From: Phallusia mammillata
Lineage: Eukaryota > Chordata > Ascidiacea > Phlebobranchia > Ascidiidae
DNA: 64,000 nt
Assembly (NCBI GenBank): GCA_003260075.1
Contig: QLIY01000614.1
Span: 35,057 to 99,056 of the forward strand
Direction: 5' to 3'
Position 1 is the first letter of the stretch, and each line of letters opens with the position of its first letter. This document shows, piece by piece, positions 25,001-36,594 of the stretch. The notes under the pieces were generated by a model. The model did not search any database, had not been told where the DNA came from, and was given only the letters and a program-made list of their open reading frames with translations. Made by a program: the position numbers and the translations under genes.

Positions 25001-27957
25001 CAGAAATCGTTTGTGGTNGATTTGCTCACTAGCACTACCACACTCTATTTAAAATATTTTCATCTGAGCAGGCTGCAATACATATGTTCGATGGGCTATG
25101 CAATTGGCTTTTTTTATTTTGGTGTTGCTCAGACTGCTTATATGCAAATAATTAACACATTTTTAAGTTAAACTACATCTTAAATTGTTGTGTGTAATTT
25201 TCTAAACATTTCAGCTTGTATGTTATGTAGCCCTTGCTTGTCATTCTGTCAGTAATTAAAAGCGTTAATAAAAAAGTTGGAAAACATGGCTTATAAATAG
25301 CTGCAGATATAATAATCCAATAATAAACATCTAATTTTCTTAAATACATATATATACACCATTCATGAGGTCACTAACCTATGTAATGTAAGCAAGGTGA
25401 ATATGTAAGAAAGTGCATGTTGAAATTCAACATGTATGGCACAATAGGGTTGAATAAATAGGGAAATATCATTAGTTAAAAACATACTGGATCAGTTTCT
25501 TCAGCTGTTGCATTGCTTTGATCAAGAAGGGCAGAATCATCACCGTCACCATCACCAGTCAAGTCACCGTCATATACAGCATTGGACGAAAGGCCATCTA
25601 AGCTGTTGTCAGGATCTAAGATTTCTGCCATTTTCTTTCGTATTCAGTTTTAAACAGTTTCTGAATCTATTTCTAACTTGAGAGAGCAAACAATTTTAAA
25701 CATGCCAAAACCACAGAAAAACGTGCACAAAAGTATTACACACTAACACTATCAGCAACTACAAACACATTTTTGCGTTTTATACCGAACAGTGTGTTTA
25801 ACAATGGCATTTTAACAAATCACAACTGTTTCGTAACAAGCAAGAACAGAGGAAACGAACTGATCCTGAATGAAACGAGGTCTCCAGTTGCCGCGTCCCG
25901 CCATAGAAATATTACACAAAAATAAAATAAATCAAGGCAATAAATAAGTATTGATCCTCGTTTGACTACTAACCTTCGCCATGTTTTGAGAATAAAAAAC
26001 ACACCTTCGTATATATCTAATTTTAATTTTGTCCCACAAAAACCACTAGGCCCAAACAAAATAAAACAATAAAGAATATACCAGATAGGCAACATTTGCA
26101 TAATCTCAAGTATGTACAAAAAAGAATAAAAACAGTGATCAAACGCAATTATATGAAGCGAAATTGCCAGTACCAACTAATTACAACATTGTAGAAAAAA
26201 CTAAAATACATTGTAAACCTGTAGCAATACTATATTAAACACATTGAATAAGAATCAAATAAAAATGGGCAACAGCTATTTTTTTCAATTCATACTACAG
26301 AAATCAATTTTGCACACGATCACAGGTTTTTAATANTTACATTGCACCAACCAACAAAGCAGGAAACTCTTAGATCATGTACTTTAGTCAGTATAGCCGT
26401 TTTAAAAAAATTCTGTTTTGGGGGCTTGTGGGTGAACCGCTGGGTCATTTGGGGTCAAACTTTAAGAGGATCAGGTTTTAAACAATAGCTAACATCTGTN
26501 ACAAAATTCTTTGAAATACCTTATATTACACCAAACAACAAAGCATATCACTCAGAGATGCTGTACTTCAGTAAGTATATCAGTTTTAAAAAAATACGTT
26601 TTGGGGGCCTGTGGGTGAACCGCTGGGTTATTCGGGGTCAAACATCAGGAGGATCAAATTTGGATTAATATATATGTAACATCTGTCCAAATTTTAATAA
26701 ATTGGGAGCACTCTTTCTTGACCAAACACGTTTAACAAACTAGCGTTAGACAGAAAAAAGAAATATGGACAAAAACAATATGTGTCCCCTTCATAGAAGG
26801 GCCCAAGGGGACCCATAATATTCTGATTTGAAGGTAAATAATAAAATAACTCACTTCCAGGGGGACTCATAGTAATTTGTTTTTCTACATCATTTTGCAT
26901 TTCCTTTAATTTTTCTGCTTCAGCTTCCATTTCTTTTACTTTTGCTTTTATTGCTTCCAGTTCCTGAAGAATAAAAGAGATAAAATTAGTAACACAAATA
27001 TTTAAAGATAAAAACACCAAATTCAGGTATATATATATTTTGCAAAACACCAAAATGGTTAATTGCTGTATGGTAAATTGTTGCAGTAACTTTAGTTGCA
27101 AACCATAACATGAATCACGGATTTCACTTACATAAAACTACACTTAATTGTGTCTACATATGTGCACAATAAGTATAATCGCATTAATCAACTACAGGGG
27201 TGTAGATACTTTTTTACAGACAAACCCAAGCATATAGCATGATTAGGCAGCGGGAAGCACCTCAATGTAACACAAGTTGGCTTTACTCCACATCACCAGA
27301 AGTAATCACTAACAGTAAAGTTCAGTAATTCTAGCTGCAAAATGGATTCGCTCACTAGCACTACCACACTGTATTTAAAATATTTTCATCTGAGCAGGCT
27401 GCAATACATATGTTCGATGGGCTATGCAATTGGCTTTTTTTATTTTGGTGTTGTACAGACTGCTTATATGCAAATAATTAACACATTTTTAAGTTAAACT
27501 ACATCTTAAATTGTTGTGTGTAATTTTCTAAACATTTCAGCTTGTATGTTATGTAGCCCTTGCTTGTCATTCTGTCAGTAATTAAAAGCGTTAATAAAAA
27601 AGTTGGAAAACATGGCTTATAAATAGCTGCAGATATAATAATCCAATAATAAACATCTAATTTTCTTAAATACATATATATACACCATTCATGAGGTCAC
27701 TAACCTATGTAATGTAAGCAAGGTGAATATGTAAGAAAGTCCATGTTGAAATTCAACATGTATGGCACAATAGGGTTGAATAAATAGGGAAATATCATTA
27801 GTTAAAAACATACTGGATCAGTTTCTTCAGCTGTTGCATTGCTTTGATCAAGAAGGGCAGAATCATCACCGTCACCATCACCAGTCAAGTCACCGTCATA
27901 TACAGCATTGGACGAAAGGCCATCTAAGCTGTTGTCAGGATCTAAGATTTCTGCCAT
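22084..27957 (-). CDS. PABPN1: Nuclear poly(A)-binding protein 1
   Basis: Binds nascent poly(A) tails in the nucleus, stimulates poly(A) polymerase and limits tail length. Exons on -: 27957-27814, 26963-26855, 24073-24003, 22637-22531, 22395-22308 and 22218-22084, giving 217 residues; every junction keeps frame. Order of parts: acidic N-terminus ([15 protein letters not shown]); coiled-coil at about 50-80 ([20 protein letters not shown]) that in vertebrates activates poly(A) polymerase; MSPPG linker; single RRM from about 103 with RNP2 IYVGNV and RNP1 KGFAYIEF; Arg/Gly-rich tail ([13 protein letters not shown]). The N-terminal poly-Ala of mammals is absent. Exon 1 occurs twice in this window (also 25631-25488) because of a duplicated block; the upstream copy is used here. 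An alternative last exon is possible. Confidence 0.94.
23041..23900. repeat. Intronic tandem repeat, period about 122-140 bp
   Basis: Units starting near 23041, 23163, 23291 and 23432 share TAGTGGGGTAAATG, GGGTTAAACACAACA and TATAAATGGCACA, with a later partial unit near 23738. Units are diverged. They lie in the PABPN1 intron between exons at 24003 and 22637. No coding sense. The first unit follows 10 C at 23031-23040. Confidence 0.75.
24046..24265. repeat. C-headed duplication including part of PABPN1 exon 3
   Basis: 24046-24150 is repeated at 24161-24265 with few mismatches, joined by 10 C at 24151-24160. The copy holds the first part of exon 3 (24161-24188) but lacks its RRM-starting end, so it is not a usable exon. 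Confidence 0.88.
24353..25017. repeat. Second copy of the intronic tandem-repeat block
   Basis: 24353-25017 copies 23041-23700 with substitutions and small indels. It begins right after 10 C (24343-24352) and ends at a single N (25018). Confidence 0.88.
25019..26335. repeat. 1.3-kb duplicate of the PABPN1 5' region, bounded by single Ns
   Basis: 25019-26335 matches 27345-28663 with only scattered mismatches (a rare G/C or A/G change, small differences near 26160). It contains a full second copy of PABPN1 exon 1 at 25631-25488 and its upstream region. Single N characters at 25018 and 26336 mark both edges. This is best read as the second allele inserted in tandem, not a gene duplication. Confidence 0.9.
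26337..26700. repeat. Tandem repeat of about 185 bp, two partial units
   Basis: Both units contain GGTGAACCGCTGGGT, AGTTTTAAAAAAAT and AACAAAGCA. One spans about 26337-26499 and the other about 26501-26690, separated by an N at 26500. They lie in PABPN1 intron 1, with no coding content. Confidence 0.7.
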
Positions 27958-28850
27958 TTTCTTTCGTATTCAGTTTTAAACAGTTTCTGAATCTATTTCT
28001 AACTTGAGAGAGCAAACAATTTTAAACATGCCAAAACCACAGAAAAACGTGCACAAAAGTATTACACACTAACACTATCAGCAACTACAAACACATTTTT
28101 GCGTTTTATACCGAACAGTGTGTTTAACAATGGCATTTTAACAAATCACAACTGTTTCGTAACAAGCAAGAACAGAGGAAACGAACTGATCCTGAATGAA
28201 ACGAGGTCTCCAGTTGCCGCGTCCCGCCATAGAAATATTACACAAAAATAAAATAAATCAAGGCAATAAATAAGTATTGATCCTCGTTTGACTACTAACC
28301 TTCGCCATGTTTTGAGAATAAAAAACACACCTTCGTATATATCTAATTTTAATTTTGTCCCACAAAAACCACTAGGCCCAAACAAAATAAAACAATAAAG
28401 AATATACCAGATAGGCAACATTTGCATAATCTCAAGTATGTACAAAAAAGAATAAAAACAGTGATCAAACGCAATTATATGAAGCAAAGTTACCATTACC
28501 AACTAATTATAAGATTGTAGAAAAAACTAAAATACATTGTGAACCTGTAGCAATACTATATTAAACACATTGAATTAGAATCACATAAAAATGGGCAACA
28601 GCTATTTTTTTTCAATTGATACTACGGAAATCAATTTTGCAAACGATCACAGTTTTTTAATACAAAATGTTTTAACACCTGATTATCAGCACATATAGAT
28701 TTGGTCACTTAAACAAAAGTCAATAAATCAGTGATACCCTTTAAACTAACATTTTCAAACCAAGACACTAAAAACACAAACTAAAGGCACAAATCCATTG
28801 GAAAGTCAAATTGTTTAAATTCAAACACCAAGAAAAATAAGCAAAAAAAT
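27958..28850. other. Upstream region of PABPN1 / downstream of NEK11
   Basis: 0.9 kb between PABPN1 (ATG at 27957) and the NEK11 stop (28851), both on -. On that strand ATGGCGAAG followed by GTTAGT (near 28310) and ATGGCGGGACGC (near 28229) look like leader-exon starts. They have no in-frame link to PABPN1 that I can show. The 118-residue ORF here does not look like a protein gene. Confidence 0.4.
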
Positions 28851-31800
28851 CTAAAATTTCTGCTGTTCCAAATAGATCAGTTGCTCAAAGTCCATACACT
28901 TGTTATTGTCTGGCAAAATGTGTTTCACTTTTTCAATGATTTTCATATTTTCATCATTTGTTGAAATATCATCAAATCGCATGTGCCGCATTATATCATA
29001 GGCTTTATCAAAAAGTGCATCACTGATACCTTCCCTGCACTTGTTCCGAAGTTTTTCAATTTTTTGAGTTCTGATATTTGTATTAAACATAGTAAGGTTC
29101 ATTTCTTTATCAGAAATTTCAATGCCAATATTTTTGTCGGTTGTTTCTTTAACATGTGTTGTTTTAGAGGTAGATGCAGATGTCCGGGCTACGGACATAG
29201 GTTTTACGGTCACTGTAGACTCATCAAGGTCAAGGACACCTTCCATAAGCCCCATTAAATCCCTGTACTCTACTTCATTATAGTCCAAGTGCTCATCAGG
29301 AAGATCCTCTTCTTCAGAGGAGATGCTTTCAAAGTTATCATTAGTGGAATAAAATGTATTTGCAAGATCTGCTTCTTCCGGAATCACTCCATCCCGGATT
29401 AGGCTTTGAATCATTTCATCAGTTGACTCAGGATCAAAATTGTCTGCATTTTCTTCCGTACTTACAGATGGAGCTAGTGGTTTAACAACACTATTTTTCC
29501 TTGGATTTTCAGCATCTAAAAAATGTTTTATTTTGATTTTATTTAATGTTTAAAACCCATGTTTTGATTTTTTATATTAACTCTTCTTTATGATTAATAA
29601 TAACTGCACTGACAACACCCTACAGGTCAAAGCAGTGTACATTGTCTGCAGCTTAATTTAAATTGAAAATGCTATAGTAGAATGCAAACTGTTAAAGCAA
29701 TAAATAAACTCATGAGGTTTTAACCATCATAGTTGTCGTTCAAAGGTTTGAAGGTAACTGTCCCATGAAGTTCCTCCTCCACATCTTTAATTGTTGACAG
29801 ATTTGTTAAGTCTAGTTCTGGTTCATTCATCCCATTTTCTTCCTGAATTTCAGTGACTTTTCCACCAACTTGCTACAATAAAAAAAGTGAATGTAATTAC
29901 ACAGCTAAGGTTTTTAGTATTGAAGAAAAACAAATGCAAATCCAACAGGACAAAAACATAAGAATTACAACAGTGTCTGGTAAGTATCATTGTGTTATTT
30001 ATTGTACAATATTTTTTTACAAACTTTTAAAGCAAACTTTTTAGTAGCACATTCCAAATAGTTACCATGTTGGAATCTAAAGAAGATTTCAGGAAATTTC
30101 TTTCCTGGGATGCTTTTCGAAGTCTTTGGTTCTCCTCAATCTGGGTTTTAGCCATTTCTCTGCAAGAAAAATACAAAGAAGATTTGGTTTGTGCAAATAT
30201 TATGTAACAGCAATACTAAACAAAAACACCACATAGAGAGTTATACATAAAATGTAAATCTTACTTTAGATCTTGCATTCTCTGATCTGCCTCCTTCTGT
30301 TTCTTTAATCTCAGTCGGGCGCGAGCAGTCATGTGAGGTATTGCCCTGTGAGGTATTACAAAACAGTTTACAAACAAATGCGAAAAATGATGTAATCTTA
30401 AAAAATTAATGCATCCATCAGTATTTTTTCATACTAAATGTGCATAGACAAACCATAAAGAGAAACAAGTGAGACCAAGTAAAAAAAGGTTCTTGTTGCA
30501 TGAGAGAGACTCTTAAGCCTATTTATACACAAACCATTCGAAGACAAAAATATATTGTTACCCATTAGGCTTTTCGAACATGACATGTTGTAAAATTGCT
30601 GCAGCAGTATGCCTATTTTCAGGATTCCTGTCCAGCATTCTGAAAAGTTACAATAGCAAATAGTTCATGCCAATAAGATACTGAAATATTTAACTTACCG
30701 AAAAGCTCTTTACAGCCTTATGTTAAACCACATGAAGAGAAATATAATATCTAACCTGCTTAAAATATTATTAAGTGCTCTTGAATATGATTTGTTCAAT
30801 TGAGGAGTGTGATCTGAGACAATCTTCATCATAACAGACATCAAGGTTGTACCTTCAAAAGCATGCTCAAGGCAACAAATTTCATACAAAACACAGCCAA
30901 GAGACCTGGTAAAACAAAAAACGATCGTGAAAATTCCATTCCAATTCAATGCACTTGTTTTGATTTGTGTTAATGCATCAGTTGACCCAGAAATTAAATT
31001 GATTCGAGCCCCCCCCCCCTGGTAAAACAAAAAACGATCGTGAAAATTCCATTCCAATTCAATGCAGTTGTTTTGATTTGTGTTAATGCATCAGTTGACT
31101 CAGAAATTAAATTGATTCGAGGACCACAGGTATGTAGACATAGTCATGTGGCTTGTTTGTACAAAACTAAGGTTCAAAATGAAAATTTTAGACCATAGCT
31201 GTACCGCCACTATAACAAAGGTGATGAACAGTTTCAACAAATGCCATTCCCTATGTAAACAAACTGTGTCTATATTCAGTATGGCGCTCTAGAATACAGA
31301 TGGTTTTAAATGTTTGAATCCTGGTAAATTGCATATTTCCTTTCAAGCCTATTATTTGTCAAATTTATAGCATATTGCAAATAGCATAAATATGCTTTTT
31401 TCAATGAACCTAGTTTATGTGGATAACAAAAGTATTATTTTACTTTTAAACAGCATATTTTTACGATGCATTGTTTCAAATGTTTTTGGCAAATTGTTTT
31501 TTTCCAAACGTTTAACTCCCAAAGAAAACATTTGTATATTTACCAAATGTCACATTTCTCATCATATTGTTCATGTTTCAGGACTTCAGGACTCATGTAG
31601 TATGGAGTGCCAACAAATGTGCTGGCTTTATCTGATGCTCCTAACAATATCCGGGAAATTCCAAAGTCACCAACTTTAATCTCATTGTCTTTCAGAAAGA
31701 TGTTTCTGGTCTTCAAGTCGCGGTGTAAAATTCGCCTGGTGGTCAATAAAGGCTTGGATTATTTTAGGATTGCATTTGCAATGTTCAGCAAAACAAACAT

Positions 31801-33203
31801 CAAAAAATTGGTTTGTAAAAATATTTAAGATGTGAAAGAGCAAATTTCACAAACTGAAGCATGAAACATGACAATGATAAACCATGCAAATTTCTGCCTA
31901 TGTTTTTTAATAATGACTACGGACACCACTGACTATTTTAATCACTATACTTAATCTTGTTAATCCCGCATATTAGTTGCAAGTACTCAGTTGCAAATAC
32001 TTTAGTCATTGGCATTACAGCAACATGTTGCTGCTTCTGTACACCAAATGCAACTTCAGTGGCATAAACCATTTAACCACAAAGAAGGAGTCAGCATACT
32101 TTCTGTGCATGTATTCAAGAGCCTTTAGCAACTGTTTGATCCATTTAATAACTTGGGCTTCAGGAATTAGCTGGTTTAGTTTTTTCTGGTCCTTTAACTT
32201 GCATTCAAGGTCACCGCCCTACAAAAACAAAGAAGATTTGTTAACATACAACAACCCGTATCATTCAATAATCTTGGCAAATGTTTTTACTAGTACTCTA
32301 AGTCGATGACAAGAGGACTCTCCCACACTGAAGCCAATGTTGACAAACTTGAAACTATTTGTCTTTCTGTTGATTTAAGTGTGGTTTAGTTTTGAATGAA
32401 TGGCTGGATAGCAATAAAACCTGGAAACGTGTTCAAAGGGCCTACTTGGATCGTGTACAATGTTGAAAATGCTTTATATAAGGTTTTCCTACTTTACCAG
32501 ACATAAAAACTTTTTAGGACTGTTTTGTCTTTTTTAACATTAAACAACAAAAATGCACATGATGCAGGATGACATTTTTCTGGCCTTAGCTGTAAAAAAC
32601 AACAACATACCAAACCCTAACCAGGTGGACTTCAAACCAAGATTTAGATACTGTGCCCTAATCCCAAAATAAGTCCTTACTTCACAGTATTCAATGATGA
32701 TGCAAAAGAAATGTCCATCAAGAAAGCTTTGGTGAAATTGTACAATGTTTTTGTGTCGCATCTGAGCAAGTAACTTGGCCTCTTGCATTGCATCAACCGT
32801 CTCCCCAGGGTCCAAGGGACCAACTGTTATTTGTTTGAGCACTTTCCTGCAACAGAAAATTAGCAAGAATCAAAAATGAGAAAAAATTCTAAAACAGCTT
32901 GCAAATATAAAATCTATAAATTTTAAAATCTATAAAGTTTTGGAAAGCTGCTGTAGTTAAAAACAACAACATTTTAATAAAGTATGGTAAATCAAACAAT
33001 TGTTACAATACTTTAAAACACTTGTACATTTTGTCTTTTTCATTAATTTCTTTTTTGTCTGTGACGAGAAATGCAGTCCCAAAGTTTCCTGAGCCAATTC
33101 TTTTTGTAATAAGGTATCTGTTGGCCAAAAGTGGCGCAGATGTCTTCATACTTTTTTCGGCATTTTTCCCAAAATCATCAGGTAACTTGCTCGGCAAAGG
33201 CAT
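28851..33203 (-). CDS. NEK11: NIMA-related kinase 11
   Basis: Ser/Thr kinase; in vertebrates it acts in the G2/M DNA-damage checkpoint. Exons on -: 33203-33028, 32846-32681, 32218-32100, 31735-31544, 30905-30756, 30639-30562, 30345-30265, 30159-30066, 29872-29725 and 29515-28851, about 622 residues (human NEK11 is about 645). Kinase landmarks: Gly loop GSGNFG at about 37-42, ATP-binding Lys in KVLKQI at about 63, HRDLKTRN at about 158, DFG at about 177, then GTPYYMSPE. A basic coiled segment (ARARLRLKQKEADQRM) and acidic region follow, and a C-terminal segment with DALFDKAYDIMRH and FEQLIYLEQQ is specific to NEK11. The exon 1 donor is the least certain; GTACAA at 33027 gives the best join. 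The ATG lies 161 bp after the PMS1 stop, suggesting an operon. Confidence 0.92.
30907..31122. repeat. C-headed tandem duplication of about 102 bp in a NEK11 intron
   Basis: 30907-31008 is repeated at 31020-31122 with two or three mismatches, joined by 11 C at 31009-31019. It starts at the acceptor side of the exon ending at 30905 but copies only intron sequence. Confidence 0.9.
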
Positions 33204-33364
33204 GTTTGATTAAAATTGCACTTAATGTTAAAAAATCTGCAATAGTTACAAAATGAAGCATGAAGGTTTTGAAAAAATATTCACATAATTTGGGGTAAAA
33301 TAGAAAAGCGTATGTTGAAATAAAATTCTGCATAAAAATTGACAGTTAGATTTTCACTTTAAGT
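33204..33364 (-). promoter_or_regulatory. PMS1-NEK11 intercistronic region with a probable trans-splice acceptor
   Basis: 161 bp separates the PMS1 stop from the NEK11 ATG on the same strand. A good 3' splice site (TTGTAACTATTGCAG, AG at 33238-33237) leaves a 33-nt leader before the ATG. No AATAAA or ATTAAA is present in sense for PMS1. Ciona is known to have operons resolved by spliced-leader trans-splicing, and this spacing fits. Confidence 0.5.
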
Positions 33365-36100
33365 TTAACTATGTTTGTAGCGCTTCAAGTAAGTCAACTT
33401 GTGAAAAATTGGTTTTGAATGAAAGCACTTTAGTCCTAAAAATTCTTCCACATTGCTACTGGTCTTTAACACACTAACCAGATCACTACTTATTACAGCA
33501 TGGTCATCAGAAGGAGGAGTTGCCCACGAAATTCTGGCAGCTTCACCTTGCAAATAGTACACAACACAAGAAGGGCGGCTTTCTTTAACAGATAGATCCA
33601 TGTTTGTATGCAGCTTTGACAAAATACCCTTTAGTTCCTGTACGGAATAGTAGGGTACAGAAAGTGTCATTGAACATAGATAATACACAGTCCTTCCAGT
33701 GTTCCTCTTAACAACTTTCTGCACTTTAAAACCATTTGAAGTTATTCTAGGATCCAGTATTTCTGCATCAGGACACATGCTATCAACATTTGTGGTTTTT
33801 AATTGATCTAGCACATCCAAACCCTGAGGTCCAACAATTTTTTCATCAAGCGCAATTGGACTGTCAAGCTTTGTACATTGCAGTTTGTAAGTTTCCAAAA
33901 GGTTGGTAAACACAACTTTTTCACTTAAACGCATTAGATTCGCAACAAAGAGAGCGGGTCCATTTCTAAACACTACATTCGATTTTTCTGCCAAATATGC
34001 AATAAAATGTGGTTGATTTTGTTTAGAGGTAGAATTCGCTTGCTCTAGTACAATCAATTCATGGATGTTATTTTTCAAGCTTCCATAGTTTGTATCAATC
34101 ATCTTCTCAATGATGGGAAAATCCCCATCCTCAGACTCGCCTTCCTCAACTTCATCTTCAGACAAGGTTGGTTTGATGAATGAGTGTCTTTCTGTGGGTT
34201 TCAATTTCCGACTTTTTCGCTCCTCAGCTTTCTTTTGTTTTTGATAGTTGTCCCACTCAGTGCCAGCAACAGAAATACACTGCATCTGTTTTTCTTCAGG
34301 CAGAGCATCAAACTTTTCGGAGCCACCACTCACTTCAAATACAGAGCGTGGCTTCTTACTGTTTGGAGTTACCAAATTGTCTAGTGTGCTTTGATGCATA
34401 CTATCGTCATTATGTGATCTTTTTCTTGAAGGTGTCTTGCTAACATTGGATAATGCACTCCTGCCCCCAGCTAAAATTCTTACTGGTTGCACACTTTTGT
34501 TCTGAAGCAAATCTCCTCTGCTCCACAGTTCTTCTGAAGGCTTTTTATTTGAGTTGGAAGATAAACTCACACTGCTTTGATCATCTGAAAGGTTAAAATC
34601 TGGTAAAACATTTATTTCCGTTTGATTGTAACCAGGACTATTTTTATCATCGCCTCTTGTATGTGAGGGGCTGTTCGGGGGAATTTCCATAATGTTACAC
34701 TCAATATTGTTTGAAAGGACAATTTCAGAAAGACTACTTTGCCTGTTTGCTTCAAACCGATTATTGTTGAACTCAGCACTTTTAGAAGTTGAAGAATGAT
34801 GTAGCATGTTTGGTTCTAAATTTTCATTGTTAGAATCAGAAGTGTCTTCTTTGCTTTTTTCCACAGGTATTGTTTTCTCAACTGCTTCAACAGCTGGACA
34901 CTTATCCAAATGTCTGTTACTATTTGCAAGGCTTGAACCAAAACTGCTTTCATTGCCTGCTTTTTCACATCTGGAAGATGCATCATAAAAGTCAACAAGC
35001 ATACTTTCAATGAGTTCCAATACTTTTTCTTTTTGACTAAGAATGACTTGGGTTTTGTTTGCATTAACATTAGCATCAACAGTCTCAGTTGGTAGTTGAA
35101 TAATCACAAGACAAACAGGCCAGCCTACAAAAACATAAATAAAAAAGGTAATATTCTATCACAGCCGTAACATGACTTAAGGTTATCCAATCAAGCTGAT
35201 CACGATTCACATGTTGATAAAATATATCAAAACACTAACTAACTACAAAAATATAATTAACTTACCTGAGTCATCCCCATTTGCATGTTTACGCAAGATT
35301 TTGTCAATTCCTTTGTCTCTCACTGGTCTGCTGTTGACAATCAAAAAGGTCCGATGTGGATTTTTTCTTGAAGGCAAGTTCTTCGGCAAAAACATTTGGA
35401 CTGAAATTAATCCATCCTTTTTGTGAACTTCCACCATATTCCGTGCCACTGATGAAGTCAGTACACTGACCAAGGCTGCCCGAACTGTTGATGCCCTTGG
35501 TTTCTGCCATACTAACATTTTATTGTTTGAAAAATGAACATGACATCCTGGGTGCGCAAGTGAAACAGCCATGAGATAATCCTCAGTCAGTTTGAGTTGC
35601 TCCTTTTTCTTTTTGGTTGAATTATAAAACTGTTTTCTCACTGGCAAGTTTTTGAAAAGGTGTTTAACTATGACTGTAGTACCAACAGGTGCATGAGATG
35701 GTTTGGTGCCTGTTATTATTCCACTTGAACTAAGTGTGTACAGTGTACTATGCAGTTCATCTTTAGTTCTGGTGCAAATTGTAACATCACCAAGTTCGCA
35801 AAGTGAACCTAAGGCTTCCCCTCTAAATCCGTAAGTCGTAAGCAATTGCAGATCATCATGTGTCTGTATCTTGGATGTGTAATGTCTTTGACCAGCATAA
35901 GGTACATCACAGACCTTTATGCCACAACCATTATCACGTACTTCAATCTTTTCCGACCCAAAATCTTCCAACTTAACGTCGACGTTTGTAGCGCCAGCAT
36001 CTAAACAATTTTCCACTACTTCCTTTACAGCACTGCTTACACTTGTAATAACTTGTGTGCTTGATATTAACCTGACTGTTTCATTGCCAAGTTTGTTCAT
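33365..36100 (-). CDS. PMS1: MutL-family mismatch repair protein PMS1
   Basis: MutL homologue that pairs with MLH1 in eukaryotes; its repair role is minor compared with PMS2. Two exons on -: 36100-35266 and 35124-33365, 864 residues (human PMS1 is about 930). The N-terminal GHKL ATPase motifs are intact: VVENCLDAGA (about 28-37), DNGCGI (56-61), GFRGEALGS (91-99) and FKNLPVRKQF. The middle is acidic and Ser-rich, as expected for a MutL linker. The C-terminus ends with CFHSKPIFHKLTYL, close to vertebrate PMS1. The DQHAxxER endonuclease motif of PMS2/MLH3 is absent, as in PMS1. I also cannot find the HMG box of vertebrate PMS1. The ATG sits in a weak context but directly precedes the conserved start of the ATPase domain. 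Confidence 0.93.
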
Positions 36101-36594
36101 TGTTAACGCTTATACAGAAATTTACCACAAAAACGAGTAGAATTACCGTAAAAAAGTGTAGAAAATCAAGCGTTTCATTCTTTTTGCCAACACAACTGCT
36201 GTCAACAACGTAACAAATGCATGCATGACTGCTTTTTGCATGCATGACTGCAAACGTTTTTTTAACATTTACCGTACATGACGAGTTGAGTTGAAGCTTA
36301 CATCTTAGCCATTAAAAGCTAATAATGCTTCAAAATGTAAACATTATACTTTACATAGAACTTTTTAACAAAAATAATACCTTGTTACCAATAAAAAATT
36401 GAAACTAAAATTTTATTGCGACACCAAGAGGCGTAGCGGATACCAGAAAACAAGATCTTTAGCAACCACGGAGCTAATGAAGCCAAATCGGTCAATTATG
36501 TGAAATATGAGAATCGATTATGTTTTGACTTGATTAAGATCGTTTGTTGGAATGTAGAATTTGGCCGTGTTGTTGATTCAAAACCAGGCAAACG
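36101..36594. promoter_or_regulatory. Bidirectional promoter region, PMS1 (-) and LRR gene (+)
   Basis: 494 bp between two divergent ATGs. It holds a local direct repeat of GCATGCATGACTG (near 36220-36250) and TTTAGCAACCACGG near 36459. No TATA box convinces me. Divergent arrangement is seen; shared regulation is inferred. Confidence 0.45.

Noticed and set aside
25820..28502. Two near-identical 118-residue ORFs upstream of PABPN1 exon 1
   Set aside because: They are the two copies of one duplicated block; the hydrophobic reading is low-complexity and has no homology I recognise.
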